Positions 48,857 to 59,570 of a stretch of DNA of 64,000 bases are shown piece after piece. Source of the DNA: Lunularia cruciata (lineage: Eukaryota > Streptophyta > Marchantiopsida > Lunulariales > Lunulariaceae); assembly GCA_948567375.1 (NCBI GenBank), contig OX419760.1, positions 49,104,001 through 49,168,000 of the forward strand, in the 5' to 3' direction. How positions within the stretch are numbered: the first letter of the stretch is position 1; every line of letters begins with the position of its first letter. A program made the position numbers and the translations under genes. A model generated the notes under the pieces. That model saw only the letters and a list, made by a program, of their open reading frames with translations. It had not been told where the DNA came from and did not search any database.

Positions 48857-51850
48857 TCAATATGTTATTGGTGGCCATGTTGAATGTGGCAATGTGATAC
48901 AATGAACTCTATACTCCTCATGATTGTTGATATGGACATGAGGAGGAGGAGGAGGAGGAGGAGGAGGTTGGACACAAGAGGAAAAGGAAGATGGATTAGA
49001 AACAAAAGTTTTCAACTTGGAAACATGAAAGACAAGGTGGATTTGCATATGACAAGGCAAGGTAAGTTGATAAGCAATTGGAGAAATGATTTTGGTGACA
49101 TCAAATAGACATATCCAATTAAGAGCAAGTTTACAGTCTTGGGTATCAAGTGGGAAGTGTAGGTTACTAGAAGAAAGCATGACCTTATCATCAAGTTGAA
49201 AGGTGAGATTATGATGATGTTGATTAGCATATTGTTTCTAACAATTTTGAGCAACAAGGAGATGAGATTTGGCTTGTTGTATAGATTAGGACATTATGGT
49301 CACAAAGGTGGAAGTATGAGAGACATGAGATGGAGGGAGAGCAAGAAGGAAATCTAGAACAAGTGTGTCTTGGCCAAAATTAAGGAAGAAGGGATAGAAT
49401 TTGGTGCTTGCCTATTTGGAATTATTATAGGCAAACTCAGTAGCTGCAAGACATTCATCCTAATTGGTATGGTAAAATTTGACAAAGGCATGAAGAAAAT
49501 CCTCCAAGGTGCAATTTGAGGATGATAGGCCGTGGAAAAGCAAGCCTGGTGCTGAGTATCTAGAAGAATGCTGAGCAAATTTTTTTAGTGAATTAAAGAT
49601 CACGGTTGGAAATGAGTACACAAGGCATCTTATGATACTTGAAGACATTATCCAAGTGGATCTAAGCCAATGTTGGAGTATCCTTGATATCAAAGGTTGG
49701 TGCCAAATGGATTTGCTTACTAAGCTTTTCTACAAACACCATGATTGTTGTGTGACTTGGCTTTGTCTTGGGCAAGGAGGTGATGAGATCTAAGCTCACG
49801 TGTTCCCATCAAGCAAATGGGATAGGAAGTGGTTGAAGGAGGCCACTTGGTTTTTGGTTGTTGGTCTTGTTGCGTTGGCAACTCTCACAAGATTGGATAA
49901 ACTCTTGAACATCTTATGCCATGTTGGGCCACCAACATTGGTGTTGTAGAGTACCCAAGGTCTTGTCCACACCCATGGGACCAAATGATTGGTAAATCAT
50001 GGGCTTATTGAAGGCAGACAAGTCGTAGATCACCCTTGGTTGGAACATAGATCCGGTTTCACAAAATAGAAGAACTTTTCCTTGAAGGAAAAGGTTCCTT
50101 GACAAGGAAAAGGTATTCCTTGTCACATGCTACAAAATGAACTTGTACCATCTAAAGGAAGGAATATTTTTGGAAAGCTATCCTAAAATTGATTTGGACT
50201 TTTGAATTGATTGACATTGTCATAATTGCCATTGTAATGAGAAAAAAGTCTTCAAATTAGGTCATTGTGATAGGGTATTAGGGATGACATTGAACCTACC
50301 AGGTTTATATTTAATTTTGATGTCAAAAAACTATAATTGTTCTTCCCATTGATGATGTCAACTTTTCATATGCTCCAGATGTAATGTTTGCAACAAGGGT
50401 TTGTGATCGGTTTGCATGATCACTTGTTTGCCCAAGAGATAATGCCTCCATATCTTGGTGGTATAAAACATCAATAGTTGTTCTTGATCTCAAGAAAAGT
50501 AATTCCTTTCTATGGTATTTAGTTGGTGAGACACAAAGGTAATGAGATGTAAACCATCTGGAAATTCTTGCTACAACACAACTCCAATGGCAAAGTTAGA
50601 AGCATTGAAGTCAACCATGCAAGGTAGTTGAGGATCATATGGTTGAAGAATGGTTCTTGAAGACACCCTATGTTTTAATTTCTAGAATGCTTCTTTGTGC
50701 TCAGTGGCTGATTGAAAGCTTGAGGTCTTCCCTAAGAGGTCAATCAATGGTGCGGTCACATAAGCATAGTAGTGGATGAATCATCAATAAAAACTTGCCA
50801 ATCCATTAAATTCCTACACCTTTGTGACATCCTTTGGAGTGGGCCAATCAATGATGGCTTTGATTTTCTCTTCTTTTATCGTGATCTCCTCTATGGAGAT
50901 CTTATGATCCAAGAAGATAACTTTTCTTTGCCAAAAGGCACACTTTGACTTCTTGCAATAGAATTGCCATTGACATAGTTGTCTTAAGACTTCTTGCATG
51001 TGATTTTCATGGTCTACCTTTATCTTGCTATAGATTAAAATATCATCCAAGAACACCACCACATACTGATCCAATAGCCAATCCAACACTTGATGCATCT
51101 GATCCATGATGACTATTGGAGCATTAGTGGGCCCAAAAGGTAGGACTCTTGATTCAAAATACCTATATCTTGTGCAAAAAGTAGTCATTTGCACACCTTT
51201 CTATTAATGAAAATTTGACAATAGCCACTTTGGGGATCCAATTTGAAGAAGTATTGTGCTCCACTCAATTGATCTAGCAAGTCATCAATTCAAGACAAGG
51301 GATACACATCCTTCATTGTTTATTTATTGAGGCCATAGTAATCAATATAAAAGCAAAGTCCTCCATCCTTCTTTGGGATAAATAGTACTAGTGTTTCCCA
51401 AGGAGATGTATTATATCATATGAAATCCTTCTTCAACAACTCTATCAATGTTATTCAAAGCTCATCCAACTCTTGTGGTGAGAGCGGATAGATTGGTCTA
51501 CTCATTGGTGTACTTCTTGGCAATAACTCAATCTTGAAAGGCATACCACAATTGAAGGGTAATCCCTTTGGTAGATCATCTAGAAACACATCTATAAACT
51601 CTTGAATCATTTTATCAACCAATGCTTGATGAGGCTTTTGGCCCTCATCAGATTCTCCATGCACAGTTGGGTTGATCCACACCATAAAAGTAGACTTATC
51701 TTCCTCTAAAGCTTGCTCTATGGCTACTTTACTAACAAAATTCACATCTAAAGATTGACTATTCTTAAATGTCTTACTCAAAGGTGCCAAACAACCTAGT
51801 TGGTAATTCTTACCTTGGTATTGTACTTGAATTTTTGTCGAGTCCAATCA
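48857..51850 (-). pseudogene. Pol of the old Ty3/gypsy element
   Basis: Reverse transcriptase: P-F-G-P-T-N-A-P and F-L-D-D-I-L-I-Y-S (about 51040). RNase H: about 50430-50660. Integrase zinc finger and core: about 49350-50130, with fragments of H-Q-C-W-W-P-N-M-A. Integrase C-terminal end: H-L-V-F-H-V-S-K-L-K (about 49030). Several stops and frameshifts. A GGA-repeat tract (48938-48966) lies within the 3' part. Confidence 0.75.
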
Positions 51851-53600
51851 AATTGAACCTTATGATGTGAAACCAAAGTGAACCTAAAATGACATCATAG
51901 TGTATAGGTGCCACTACAAACCTCATACACACCAAACACTCCTTCCCAATCTTGAATGTAACAAGATGTGAGGTATGGATTGTAGAACTCTTTCTACCAT
52001 CCGCCATCATCAATGTCACGCCATTTGTAGTGTCACATCTAGATTGCTTGGACATTGGAGTTCCAATGATAGTAGTTGGAGTTATTTTAGCAATTTCTTT
52101 TCTAGCAGAGGCTACTTTCCGATAGTCAGATTTTGTGTTTGGGGTACTGACTTCATGGTGGGGCCCACCATCACTTTGCACCGTTCACACCGTTGAGTGT
52201 GCCATCAGCGGGAACGTTAGGGTTTCAGACCTAACTCAAGGCCGGGGGTATACTTTCAAAGTGCAGCTCCAGAGAGCTCACTTCTCTGATGTTGAACCTT
52301 CAAGTTCTTGGCTATGGTGGACAGAGGCCGGCGAGCATCACCTGGATTCTCTTAGCTAGAGTGGGTGTGGCTTGATTGTAATAAATGCCCAGTTGTTGGC
52401 AGTTTATAGAGTGACTGATCAAGTACTGATCTGAATTGAGTGGATTCAAGAGTTGTAAATAATATGATTATTGTGACACTTTAGAGTCTATGTATGACTT
52501 ATGTGTGAGTTGTACTTCTATAATGTATGATGTTGACAGCAATGTATGTTGTGTGGCAATGTATATACGCACAACATCAATCTACTTCTAATTATTGGCT
52601 TGATATGAATATTTAATTTCTTTGCTAATTTTATGGACATGCAATTCTTTGAACTTTGAGAATCAACCAAAATCTTACAACTATTATCAAATATCATACC
52701 TTGCAAGTGAAGCAAACTTGCATAAGATCAACCAAAATCTTACAATTACTATTAGATATCATACCTTGCAAGCGAAGCAAAATTGCATAGGTTGAGCCTT
52801 CAATCTCATTGGAACTAATCAAGTTCCAATAACTGGCTCAAGGTCTCTTATTGGGATTCCTCATTTCCCTGATCACCATACTCCATGAACTCTATTTGGG
52901 CAATTTGTAGTCAATTCTTGAATGGATATTCAGCAATGAAATGCCCAACTTGGCAACAATAAAAGCAACCACCATTTTGTCATAGTCTCTTCTTATCTAT
53001 AGGCCGAGTGGTTCTCATTGGATAGCATTGATTTCCATTGGTGTCGGCTCCTCCTTTTATATGTAGTGTGTGCATAGTTTCTATGATGGTTGAGGTCAAG
53101 ACCAAGTTATCACTACCAAGGAATCAAAATGCTCAGCCAATTGCATGGCTTCCTCCAAGTGTTTGGACTCCCACATGGTCACTTCCAATTTGATGCATGA
53201 CTTCAAGCTCCTCACAAATTGATCTAGAGCTTCACTTTCTAATATATCTAGAATTTTCATTATGCAGTTCTAGAATTGAGGGATGTAGCTTCTTATAGAA
53301 CCAATCTGTTTCAATTTTACCAATCTATCTTGTGTAGCTTGTGTGGCATTTATAGCTTGGAATTGCCCAATTTCTGTGCTCTTGAATTCCTCCCATGTTG
53401 AGATTGGTTCAACAAACTGCCATTCAACCTGCTCCACTAAAAATCACCACCATAATTTTACCATTCTATCCAATTGGCTTGAAGCCAAGAGAATTTGTCT
53501 CTATTCATCTTGAAGATTTGTAGCTTCAAAATATCATTCATAATCAAACACAAAATTCTCCACTACACTTGGGAGGTTCTTACCTTCAAATACCTTAGGC
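51810..53600 (-). pseudogene. Protease and gag zinc-knuckle remnants of the old Ty3/gypsy element
   Basis: Protease block I-L-V-D-S-Q-S-S-K-N (about 52665-52690) and M-M-A-D-G-R-K-S-S (about 51985-52012) are separated by the inserted solo LTR. A degenerate CCHC knuckle C-F-Y-C-C-Q-V-G-H (about 52945-52975) has lost its last Cys. Gag-like remnants extend to about 53600 with stops. Confidence 0.65.
52014..52576 (+). repeat. Solo LTR (B-A) of the methyltransferase family
   Basis: TGTCACGCC...CGCACAACA, 563 bases, flanked by TCAA (52010-52013 and 52577-52580). Consists of block B followed by block A. This is what recombination between a 5' B and a 3' A-B-A would leave. It keeps TCACTTCTCTGATG (about 52278-52291), fully complementary to the primer-binding block. 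Confidence 0.85.
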
Positions 53601-53987
53601 TTTGGAAATTGGATTTGCTCTTCTCCTTCTCAAAATGGTGCTCTCTCTACATGCTCTTGTCATTGAAGATCATGTTCTTCCAACAATCAAGTAAGGTGCT
53701 TGATTTGTTGTAACATGGCAATGATAACTTTGTGTATTACCACTATGGCTACTACTATATCAATCTACCTACAATTTATCTAAGTTAACATGCATATGCA
53801 ACATATTTATTATTCTCTATAAGTTACAATTGGAAGTACCAAGGATTCATCAAATTCTGCCCAAAGCATGAGATGATGAACTACATGAAATGATGCTTGG
53901 GTAGTATATGGACACAAAAATTCTAATGGTTTGGTGGAAATGGATTTGGTAATCCATAAATTCCATCCATCCATCCATCCCATTCCT

Positions 53988-53999
53988 GCTTTGATACCA
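53988..53999 (-). promoter_or_regulatory. tRNA-type primer-binding site of the old element
   Basis: TGGTATCAAAGC on the minus strand, next to the LTR end ...TCTTTTACA, differs by one base from the plant initiator-Met tRNA complement TGGTATCAGAGC. It contrasts with the methyltransferase family, which lacks such a site. Confidence 0.7.
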
Positions 54000-54009
54000 A
54001 TGTAAAAGA

Positions 54010-54115
54010 TGTCGTGCGTATATACATCGCTACACAACATACATCGCTGTCAACATCATACACTATAAAAGCACAACTCACACATAAGTCATACATAGAC
54101 TCTAAAGTGCCACAA
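54010..54115 (-). repeat. Distal block A of copy 2
   Basis: 106 bases, identical to 54567-54672. Ends the element with CGCACGACA at the junction with the old LTR. Confidence 0.85.
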
Positions 54116-54564
54116 TAATCAGATTGCTTAACATTCTCAACTCAACTCAACTCAAATCAGTACTTGATCTGTCACTCTATAAACTGCCAACAACTGGGCA
54201 CTGATTACAGTCAAGCCACACCCACTCAAGCATAGAGAATCCAGGTGACGCTCGCCGGCCTTTGTCCACCATAGCCAGGAACTCGAAGGCTCAACATCAG
54301 AGAAGTGAGCTCTCTGGAGCTCACTTCGAAACTATACCCCCTGGACTTGAGCTAGCCCTAAAATCCTAACGGTCCCGCTGACGGCACACTCGACGGTGCA
54401 AACGGTGCAAAGTGACGGTGGGCCCCACCGTGAAGTCAGTACCCCGAACACGAAATCTAACCATCGGAAAGTAGTCCTTGAGAAACAACTAGAATAACTC
54501 TAACTACCATCACTAGAACTCCAGTGTCCGAGCATCTAGATGCGGAACTACAAATGGCGTGACA
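54116..54564 (-). repeat. 3' block B of copy 2
   Basis: 449 bases from TGTCACGCC (54564) to CTGATTA (54116). Contains a TATA-like GGTATAG, GAGCTCACTTCTCTGATG and CCGTTAGG-type motifs as in copy 1. Better preserved in CG content than copy 1. Confidence 0.85.
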
Positions 54565-54570
54565 GCTGTC
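54561..54570. repeat. Palindrome GACAGCTGTC joining A and B
   Basis: The end of block A (GACA) and the start of block B (TGTC) meet here with GC between them, forming a perfect 10-bp palindrome. These are the same termini that face flanking DNA at the element's ends. Confidence 0.75.
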
Positions 54571-54672
54571 GTGCGTATATACATCGCTACACAACATACA
54601 TCGCTGTCAACATCATACACTATAAAAGCACAACTCACACATAAGTCATACATAGACTCTAAAGTGCCACAA
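54567..54672 (-). repeat. Proximal block A of copy 2
   Basis: 106 bases between the polypurine tract and block B, identical to the distal A block. Confidence 0.85.
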
Positions 54673-54684
54673 TCGCCCCCTAGC
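54673..54684 (-). promoter_or_regulatory. Polypurine tract of copy 2
   Basis: GCTAGGGGGCGA on the minus strand, immediately before block A (TTGTGGCAC). Confidence 0.6.
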
Positions 54685-54839
54685 TGGCGGTTAGGTCCCT
54701 CTAACTCCAGATAGCCATCTACTCTAAGTATATGGTATACCCTCTAATGGGCAAAGATCAGGAGGCCGGGTGCTATGGAGCCCCATCGTTAGTTGCCTGT
54801 CTGCAATCTATACCATATAAAGAATGAACTAGCTATAGG

Positions 54840-56417
54840 TCAAGTACATCTAGGACATAACCACTGTCCTTGAGGAACCACCGTGAGGGGAGGAGTCATA
54901 CATGCCATATGCCATCCTCTCGAACAGCTATCACACACTAACATAGTAGCAGCTCCACCAGAAGAGCCACATAACATACACCTCAAGCCTGCACGTACAA
55001 GTGCCACGCTTGGGTCCATAGTACCATCAATCTTTGGAAGGTGGCATGGCGCACAATTGCGCACATGATCCTTCCAAACAACACCATCACGTCCTTCTAA
55101 CACAAGGACTCCAGATGGCAAAACCTCGCGCACTCTCAAGATAGTGCGGCCTGTAGAAACATCAAGTGTCGTTGGTGCTGTCTGCTGTAGATATACATAG
55201 TCGCCTGGATGAAATCGACGGATCGAGGGTCTATAACCTCCTCCTCGAATGGTAGCATAGCGTAAAGTATCTCTATGCTGAGCAATCGCCAAGTTCTCGA
55301 AGGCCATCGGCATCACTCTCTGAAAGATCTCTGCCCGCTGAGAACATGCGCTCATCCATACATCAGGGTCATCCAAGTCCAAAACTACAGTAGCATCTCG
55401 ACGAATGGCTGCAGGTAAATCTGGATCTCGTCCATAGAGTAGAAAGTATGGAGAGAAGGATGCTAAGGAGGCTTGCCGGCTGAACCGATAGCCCATGGCC
55501 AACCAAGGTAACTGGAGATCCCAATCTCCCAAGTGGCCTCTCTGCAAACCATACTTTCGCAATCCTCTCTTCACCGTCTGAACCACTCTCTCTGCTAAGC
55601 CATCTGCCTCAGGGTGATCTCGGGATGTAGTACGATGATCAATCAAAGCCTTGTCACACAAGACCTGAAACTCTCCCAAGAACTCTGTACCCTGATCAGT
55701 CAAAACCTCAGCTGGTGCACCAAAATGACTAAGAACTCGATCCAGGAACGAGTAAGCTGTCCCTTCACTAGACTTGTCAGGAAGTGCCACCAACTCAATC
55801 CACTTGGAGAAGTGCTCCACCATCACCAAAACATACCGATGATGTCTCACAGTCAGCGGTAAAGGTCCGGCGAAGTCCAAACTCCAACGGTAACCCAATC
55901 CCATGATAGGTAATGGGTGTAACTGTGGCGTAGGAGCATTGAATGATGCTCTAACTCGGTCACAAACCACACATCTGGCAACAAACTACTGTACCTCGGT
56001 CTGCATACCGCGCCACCAATAATGACTCTGGAGTAAGCTATATGTACGCTTTACTCCAAAATGTCCTAGCTCCTCATGAGCATGACGGACCAACTGTGGT
56101 CTCTGTGATGGAAGTGGTACTACTCGCACTCTACCATCCTTCCATACACGCAAAAGGTGTCTACCCTCCAATCTGAACCGTCTGGCCCGCTGAAGAACAC
56201 GGTCTCTCTCCTTGGCCCCAACTGTGCCACCCACAACACCAGTGCAAAGATAGTCCATCACTAAGACATCATCATGAATGTCTCGCTGAATTGTACCAAT
56301 ATCTTCACTCTCTGGATCTGTGACCTCAATAACTCCTCCTGTATGCGCTGAGAGAGATACCACCAAAGTCTCTGCAAATATACACAGAAAGGCCGATGCA
56401 TGCCAACCTGGCACCAT
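54840..56417 (-). pseudogene. Integrase with C-terminal PHD finger (copy 2)
   Basis: HHCC zinc finger (H-A-H-E-E-L-G-H ... C-V-V-C) at about 56085-55965. DDE core with S-L-D-F-A-G-P-L (about 55875), L-T-D-Q-G-T-E-F (about 55700) and D-G-L-A-E-R-V-V-Q-T (about 55595). SH3-like end with G-D-Y-V-Y-L (about 55200). A PHD finger at about 54975-54843 has all eight C4HC3 zinc ligands (C-M-L-C, C-D-S-C, H-M-A-C, C-P-R-C). One in-frame TAG at 55988-55986 splits it and is shared with copy 1. PHD fingers commonly read histone H3 tails. Here one could guide integration or the linked methyltransferase, but this is inference. Confidence 0.85.
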
Positions 56418-56459
56418 CTCCTCATCTGTCTCACCATGCCAACGTGCTCCGGTCTGATC

Positions 56460-57845
56460 CTACTGGCTGGGACATGGGTTTCTACTCAACCCATCTGCAT
56501 CACGGTTCACCACTCCAAGTCTGTGAACAACCGTGAAATCATACTCCTGTAAAATCAGAGCCCATCGTGCAAGCTTCCCTGAAAGCTTGTCGGACTCCAT
56601 CAACCACTTCAGCGGCTGATGATCAGTGATGAGAGTGAAGGGGTTACCAAATAGGTAACATCGGAAATGTGCTACTGCCCAAACTGCTGCCAAGCACTCT
56701 CCCTCATATGAACTATACTTCGCCTCCGTTGAATTGTTGGAGCGACTAGCATAGGCCACCACAAACTCCTTCTCCTCATCATCATGCTGGGTGAGCACCG
56801 CTCCAAGCCCCAACATACTCCAATTAGTGTGAACCTGAAATGGTCGTCCCCTGATCGGTCTCCTCAAAATAGGAGCAGATGTCAACCTCTCCTTGAGCTC
56901 TACAAAAGCTCTCTCCTGCTCATCTCCCCAACACCACTCCTGTGTAAGCTTGGTCAGCTTCGTCAAGGCCTTGGCAATGGCACTAAATCCTCTAACATAG
57001 CGGCGATAGAAGTTTGCCAACCCAAGGAATGCTCGCACTCTGCTCACATCCGTAGGCCGAGGAATACGTGCAATAGCCTCCACCTTGGTCTGTTGAACAC
57101 CAAGTCTTCTGGGGTAGATAGTGTGACCCAAATACTCAACCTGCTCATGGAAGAACCTACACTTCCCAGGATGTAATTTGAGTCCATGAGATCTCAACCT
57201 CTCAAACACCTCCAACAACTGTCTCTCATGCTCCTCCACAGTAGTGCTATACACCAAAATGTCATCAATATAGCACCGAGCAAAATCCAGTCTAGCTAGG
57301 ATCCTATCCATGACCCTCTGGAACTCAGCAGGAGCATTCTTCAACCCAAATGGTAAGAATCTCCACTGATATAACACATCCTTGCCATGAGGATCAATAG
57401 CCCAAAATGCTGTCTTGGACTTATCTTCCTCCCTGATCGGCAACTGATGATATCCCGCTCGAAGATCCAAAGTACTGAAGACCTTTGCATGCCCAATCGC
57501 ATCAAAAATCTCCTCCGGTGTAGGCATGGCATACCGATCAGCCCTGGTCTGTCGGTTGATAGGACGGTAATCTCCACACATCCGCCTATCTGTATAGTTG
57601 CCATGCATATCCTTCTTGGCTGGCATCACTGTTGTTGATGCATACTCTCCATGTGAAATCTCCACCAAACCAGCCTCAAAAAGGTCACTACTCCGGCTCT
57701 GAATCAATGTCCTCTCCATCTCACTATATCGATAAGGACGTCGGAAAACAGGTGTGTCGCTACTCAGCTCAATCCATATACCAGGTCCCTTCAGAGCACC
57801 CAAATCCTTCATACTGAAGGCAAAACAACTCGTGTGACTCCTCAA
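56460..57845 (-). pseudogene. Reverse transcriptase and RNase H (copy 2)
   Basis: 461 codons without interruption. Reverse transcriptase: F-S-T-L-D-L-R-A-G-Y-H-Q, F-G-L-K-N-A-P and catalytic Y-I-D-D-I-L-V-Y-S (about 57276-57250). RNase H: V-A-Y-A-S-R-S, E-G-E-C-L-A-A-V-W-A and T-D-H-Q-P-L-K-W-L. Ends at TAG 56462-56460, where copy 1 has CAG. All visible catalytic residues are kept, so this part alone looks competent. It copies element RNA into DNA. Confidence 0.85.
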
Positions 57846-57953
57846 GAACCTCCAAACCCTCCGTCTTTCCTCTCCAGTAAGCTTGGGTCCAAGATCTGGC
57901 TCCCAAGTATCCTCTGTAACTGTAGTAGGAGTGGAAGACGTACTGACTGGCTG

Positions 57954-59561
57954 CTATACTAGGCCCTTGGGAGCAATGGTGTCATGCTCCCGACCACTAG
58001 AGGTCCCAACCTCTGTGTGAAAAACTCCCTCCACTCTGGCTGCAAGCTCCATACGTCCTCTGGCTGCATCCCATGTGGACCAAGGGTGTAATCCAAGTAG
58101 CCCACGCTCACCTGGATGGACTCCAAGTAGACCACTCTCCCTAGTAGCTACTGGATGTGTCCCAAGAATACCATGTCCACTCGGTCCATCGCCCCCAGCA
58201 TGTGCCTGAATCGTCTCGATAGGCACAGGGCTCACAAGTGTCCGAGTGGTGATGCCTATCAAGCGCATCCTACGCTGCTCTGCCAAACCAAGGCTCACAA
58301 TCCAGGTCAAACAGTTCAGGTCCATAGCCTGACCTAACACTTGACGCCTGGATGCCACTGACACTGCTGGAACAGCGGTAATACCGGTGCGAAAACCCAT
58401 CACCCGCTCTCTCTCATCAGCATTGGGCTCCACCAACTGCTGTAACTGTGAGTCCCAAACAAGTCCAGGTCCTCCCTCTCGAAAAGCATGAGAGCCTGGG
58501 AAACTCATGAGTGTGGGAAATGCAGCTCTAGGCTGTCCAACTAGGTTCACCACTGCCATGGGTGACCTATCAGCCACTACCACTGTCTGAGACTGACGCC
58601 CAACATCCAAGATATCATCAACAAGAATGTGGTCCAGTCGCTGAATCCCATCATAAGCACGCTGTAGAACCTCTCTGGGTAAGAGGTTTGTCCACCAAAG
58701 ACGAAGACGATGAGCCCGTGATCCCACTCTAGCTGCATCTAACAATACAGCAGGTCCCATCCATGAATGGACCTGATGTGTACTCGCCACCACTCTAGTG
58801 CGAGAATCACCCATCAATGGAACGTTCTCCAAAAGGTAAGCTGGAGAAACAGACTGATGAACCTGGAGATGTCGTAGTATCCGTAACATCTCCCAAAACA
58901 CACCAGAACGAGGATCCTGAAGACCCAAACCGTGGCCCGCACGTGTATGTCCCTGATATGGCCATCCAGAAATCACCAAGTGAACAGGCCCATGTCTCTC
59001 TAGGTCATGCGCCCCTAGTAAGGAAATATCTCATGGTAAGGCCTTCTGGTAACCTCTGACTGCTGACATCGGTAATAACTCTGGATACCGATAGGCCAAG
59101 TGTGCCACATGATGTAGAGAGACTCGCCTAGCAGTCTCATCTCTCTCTACATACAAGTACCTCTGTACTCGGATACCCGCCTGTAATACCGCAGCTAGTC
59201 CGGTGCTGATCCCACCAAACAACTCCGATAGGCATATCCCCTCTACTGGATACTGCCAAGCAATGAGTGTGGTATCCAGAGGTGTCAAAGCAATCGCCTC
59301 TGGAGGCTCATCCTCACACTCATCCCCTGATGGTACGAAGGCTCCACTCCAAGCCTGCTGCACCAACTGATCTGCATGCTGCTGCAATGCCTCCTCTGAA
59401 CTCCACAATGGAACATCCAAGGTGGATGGAACAATCCCACTCGTACTCCATAGCCGAGTGATCTCCTCTGGTATTGGAGTATCCTCTGCATGGGCGTTCC
59501 CCTCCAACAAGTCACCAGGCCAAGTAACTGCACCGCTGAAAGCCAAAACTGATGCTGCCAT
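57954..59561 (-). pseudogene. DNMT3-like cytosine-5 DNA methyltransferase region (copy 2), catalytic Cys lost
   Basis: The domain spans about 59231-58290, in canonical order. Motif I is L-S-E-L-F-G-G-I-S-T-G-L (59231-59196). Motif IV is G-W-P-Y-Q-G-H, with Tyr codon TAT at 58958-58956 where copy 1 has TGT (Cys). Motif VI is E-N-V (58829-58821). Motif VIII contains R-V-G-S-R-A-H-R (about 58725-58700). The motif IX/X region has E-R-E-R-V-M-G-F and Q-V-L-G-Q-A-M-D. A TGA at 59033-59031, shared with copy 1, splits it, and TAG 57956-57954 ends it. The upstream 110 residues and downstream 110 residues are element-specific. An intact form would methylate cytosines. This copy cannot, since the nucleophilic Cys is essential. 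Confidence 0.88.
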
Positions 59562-59570
59562 GGTCTCGGA

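Larger units (their letters stand above)
48231..54009 (-). mobile_element. Old Ty3/gypsy element, minus strand, with nested younger insertions
   Basis: 3' LTR at 48231-48713, then integrase, RNase H, reverse transcriptase, protease and gag in reverse order. The primer-binding site TGGTATCAAAGC (53999-53988) is one base off the initiator-Met tRNA type. The last nine bases of the 5' LTR (TCTTTTACA, 54009-54001) are where copy 2 is inserted. A solo LTR of the methyltransferase family interrupts the protease at 52014-52576. Many stops show it is dead. Confidence 0.8.

Noticed and set aside
54010-54684. A tandem solo-LTR insertion as the explanation for A-B-A
   Set aside because: The same arrangement occurs in copies 1 and 2 at independent sites, and no target duplication separates the proximal A from B.
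59031-59033. Shared TGA in the methyltransferase as programmed readthrough
   Set aside because: The following GAY does not match known readthrough contexts, and it would split the domain between motifs I and IV; shared CGA-to-TGA decay is simpler.
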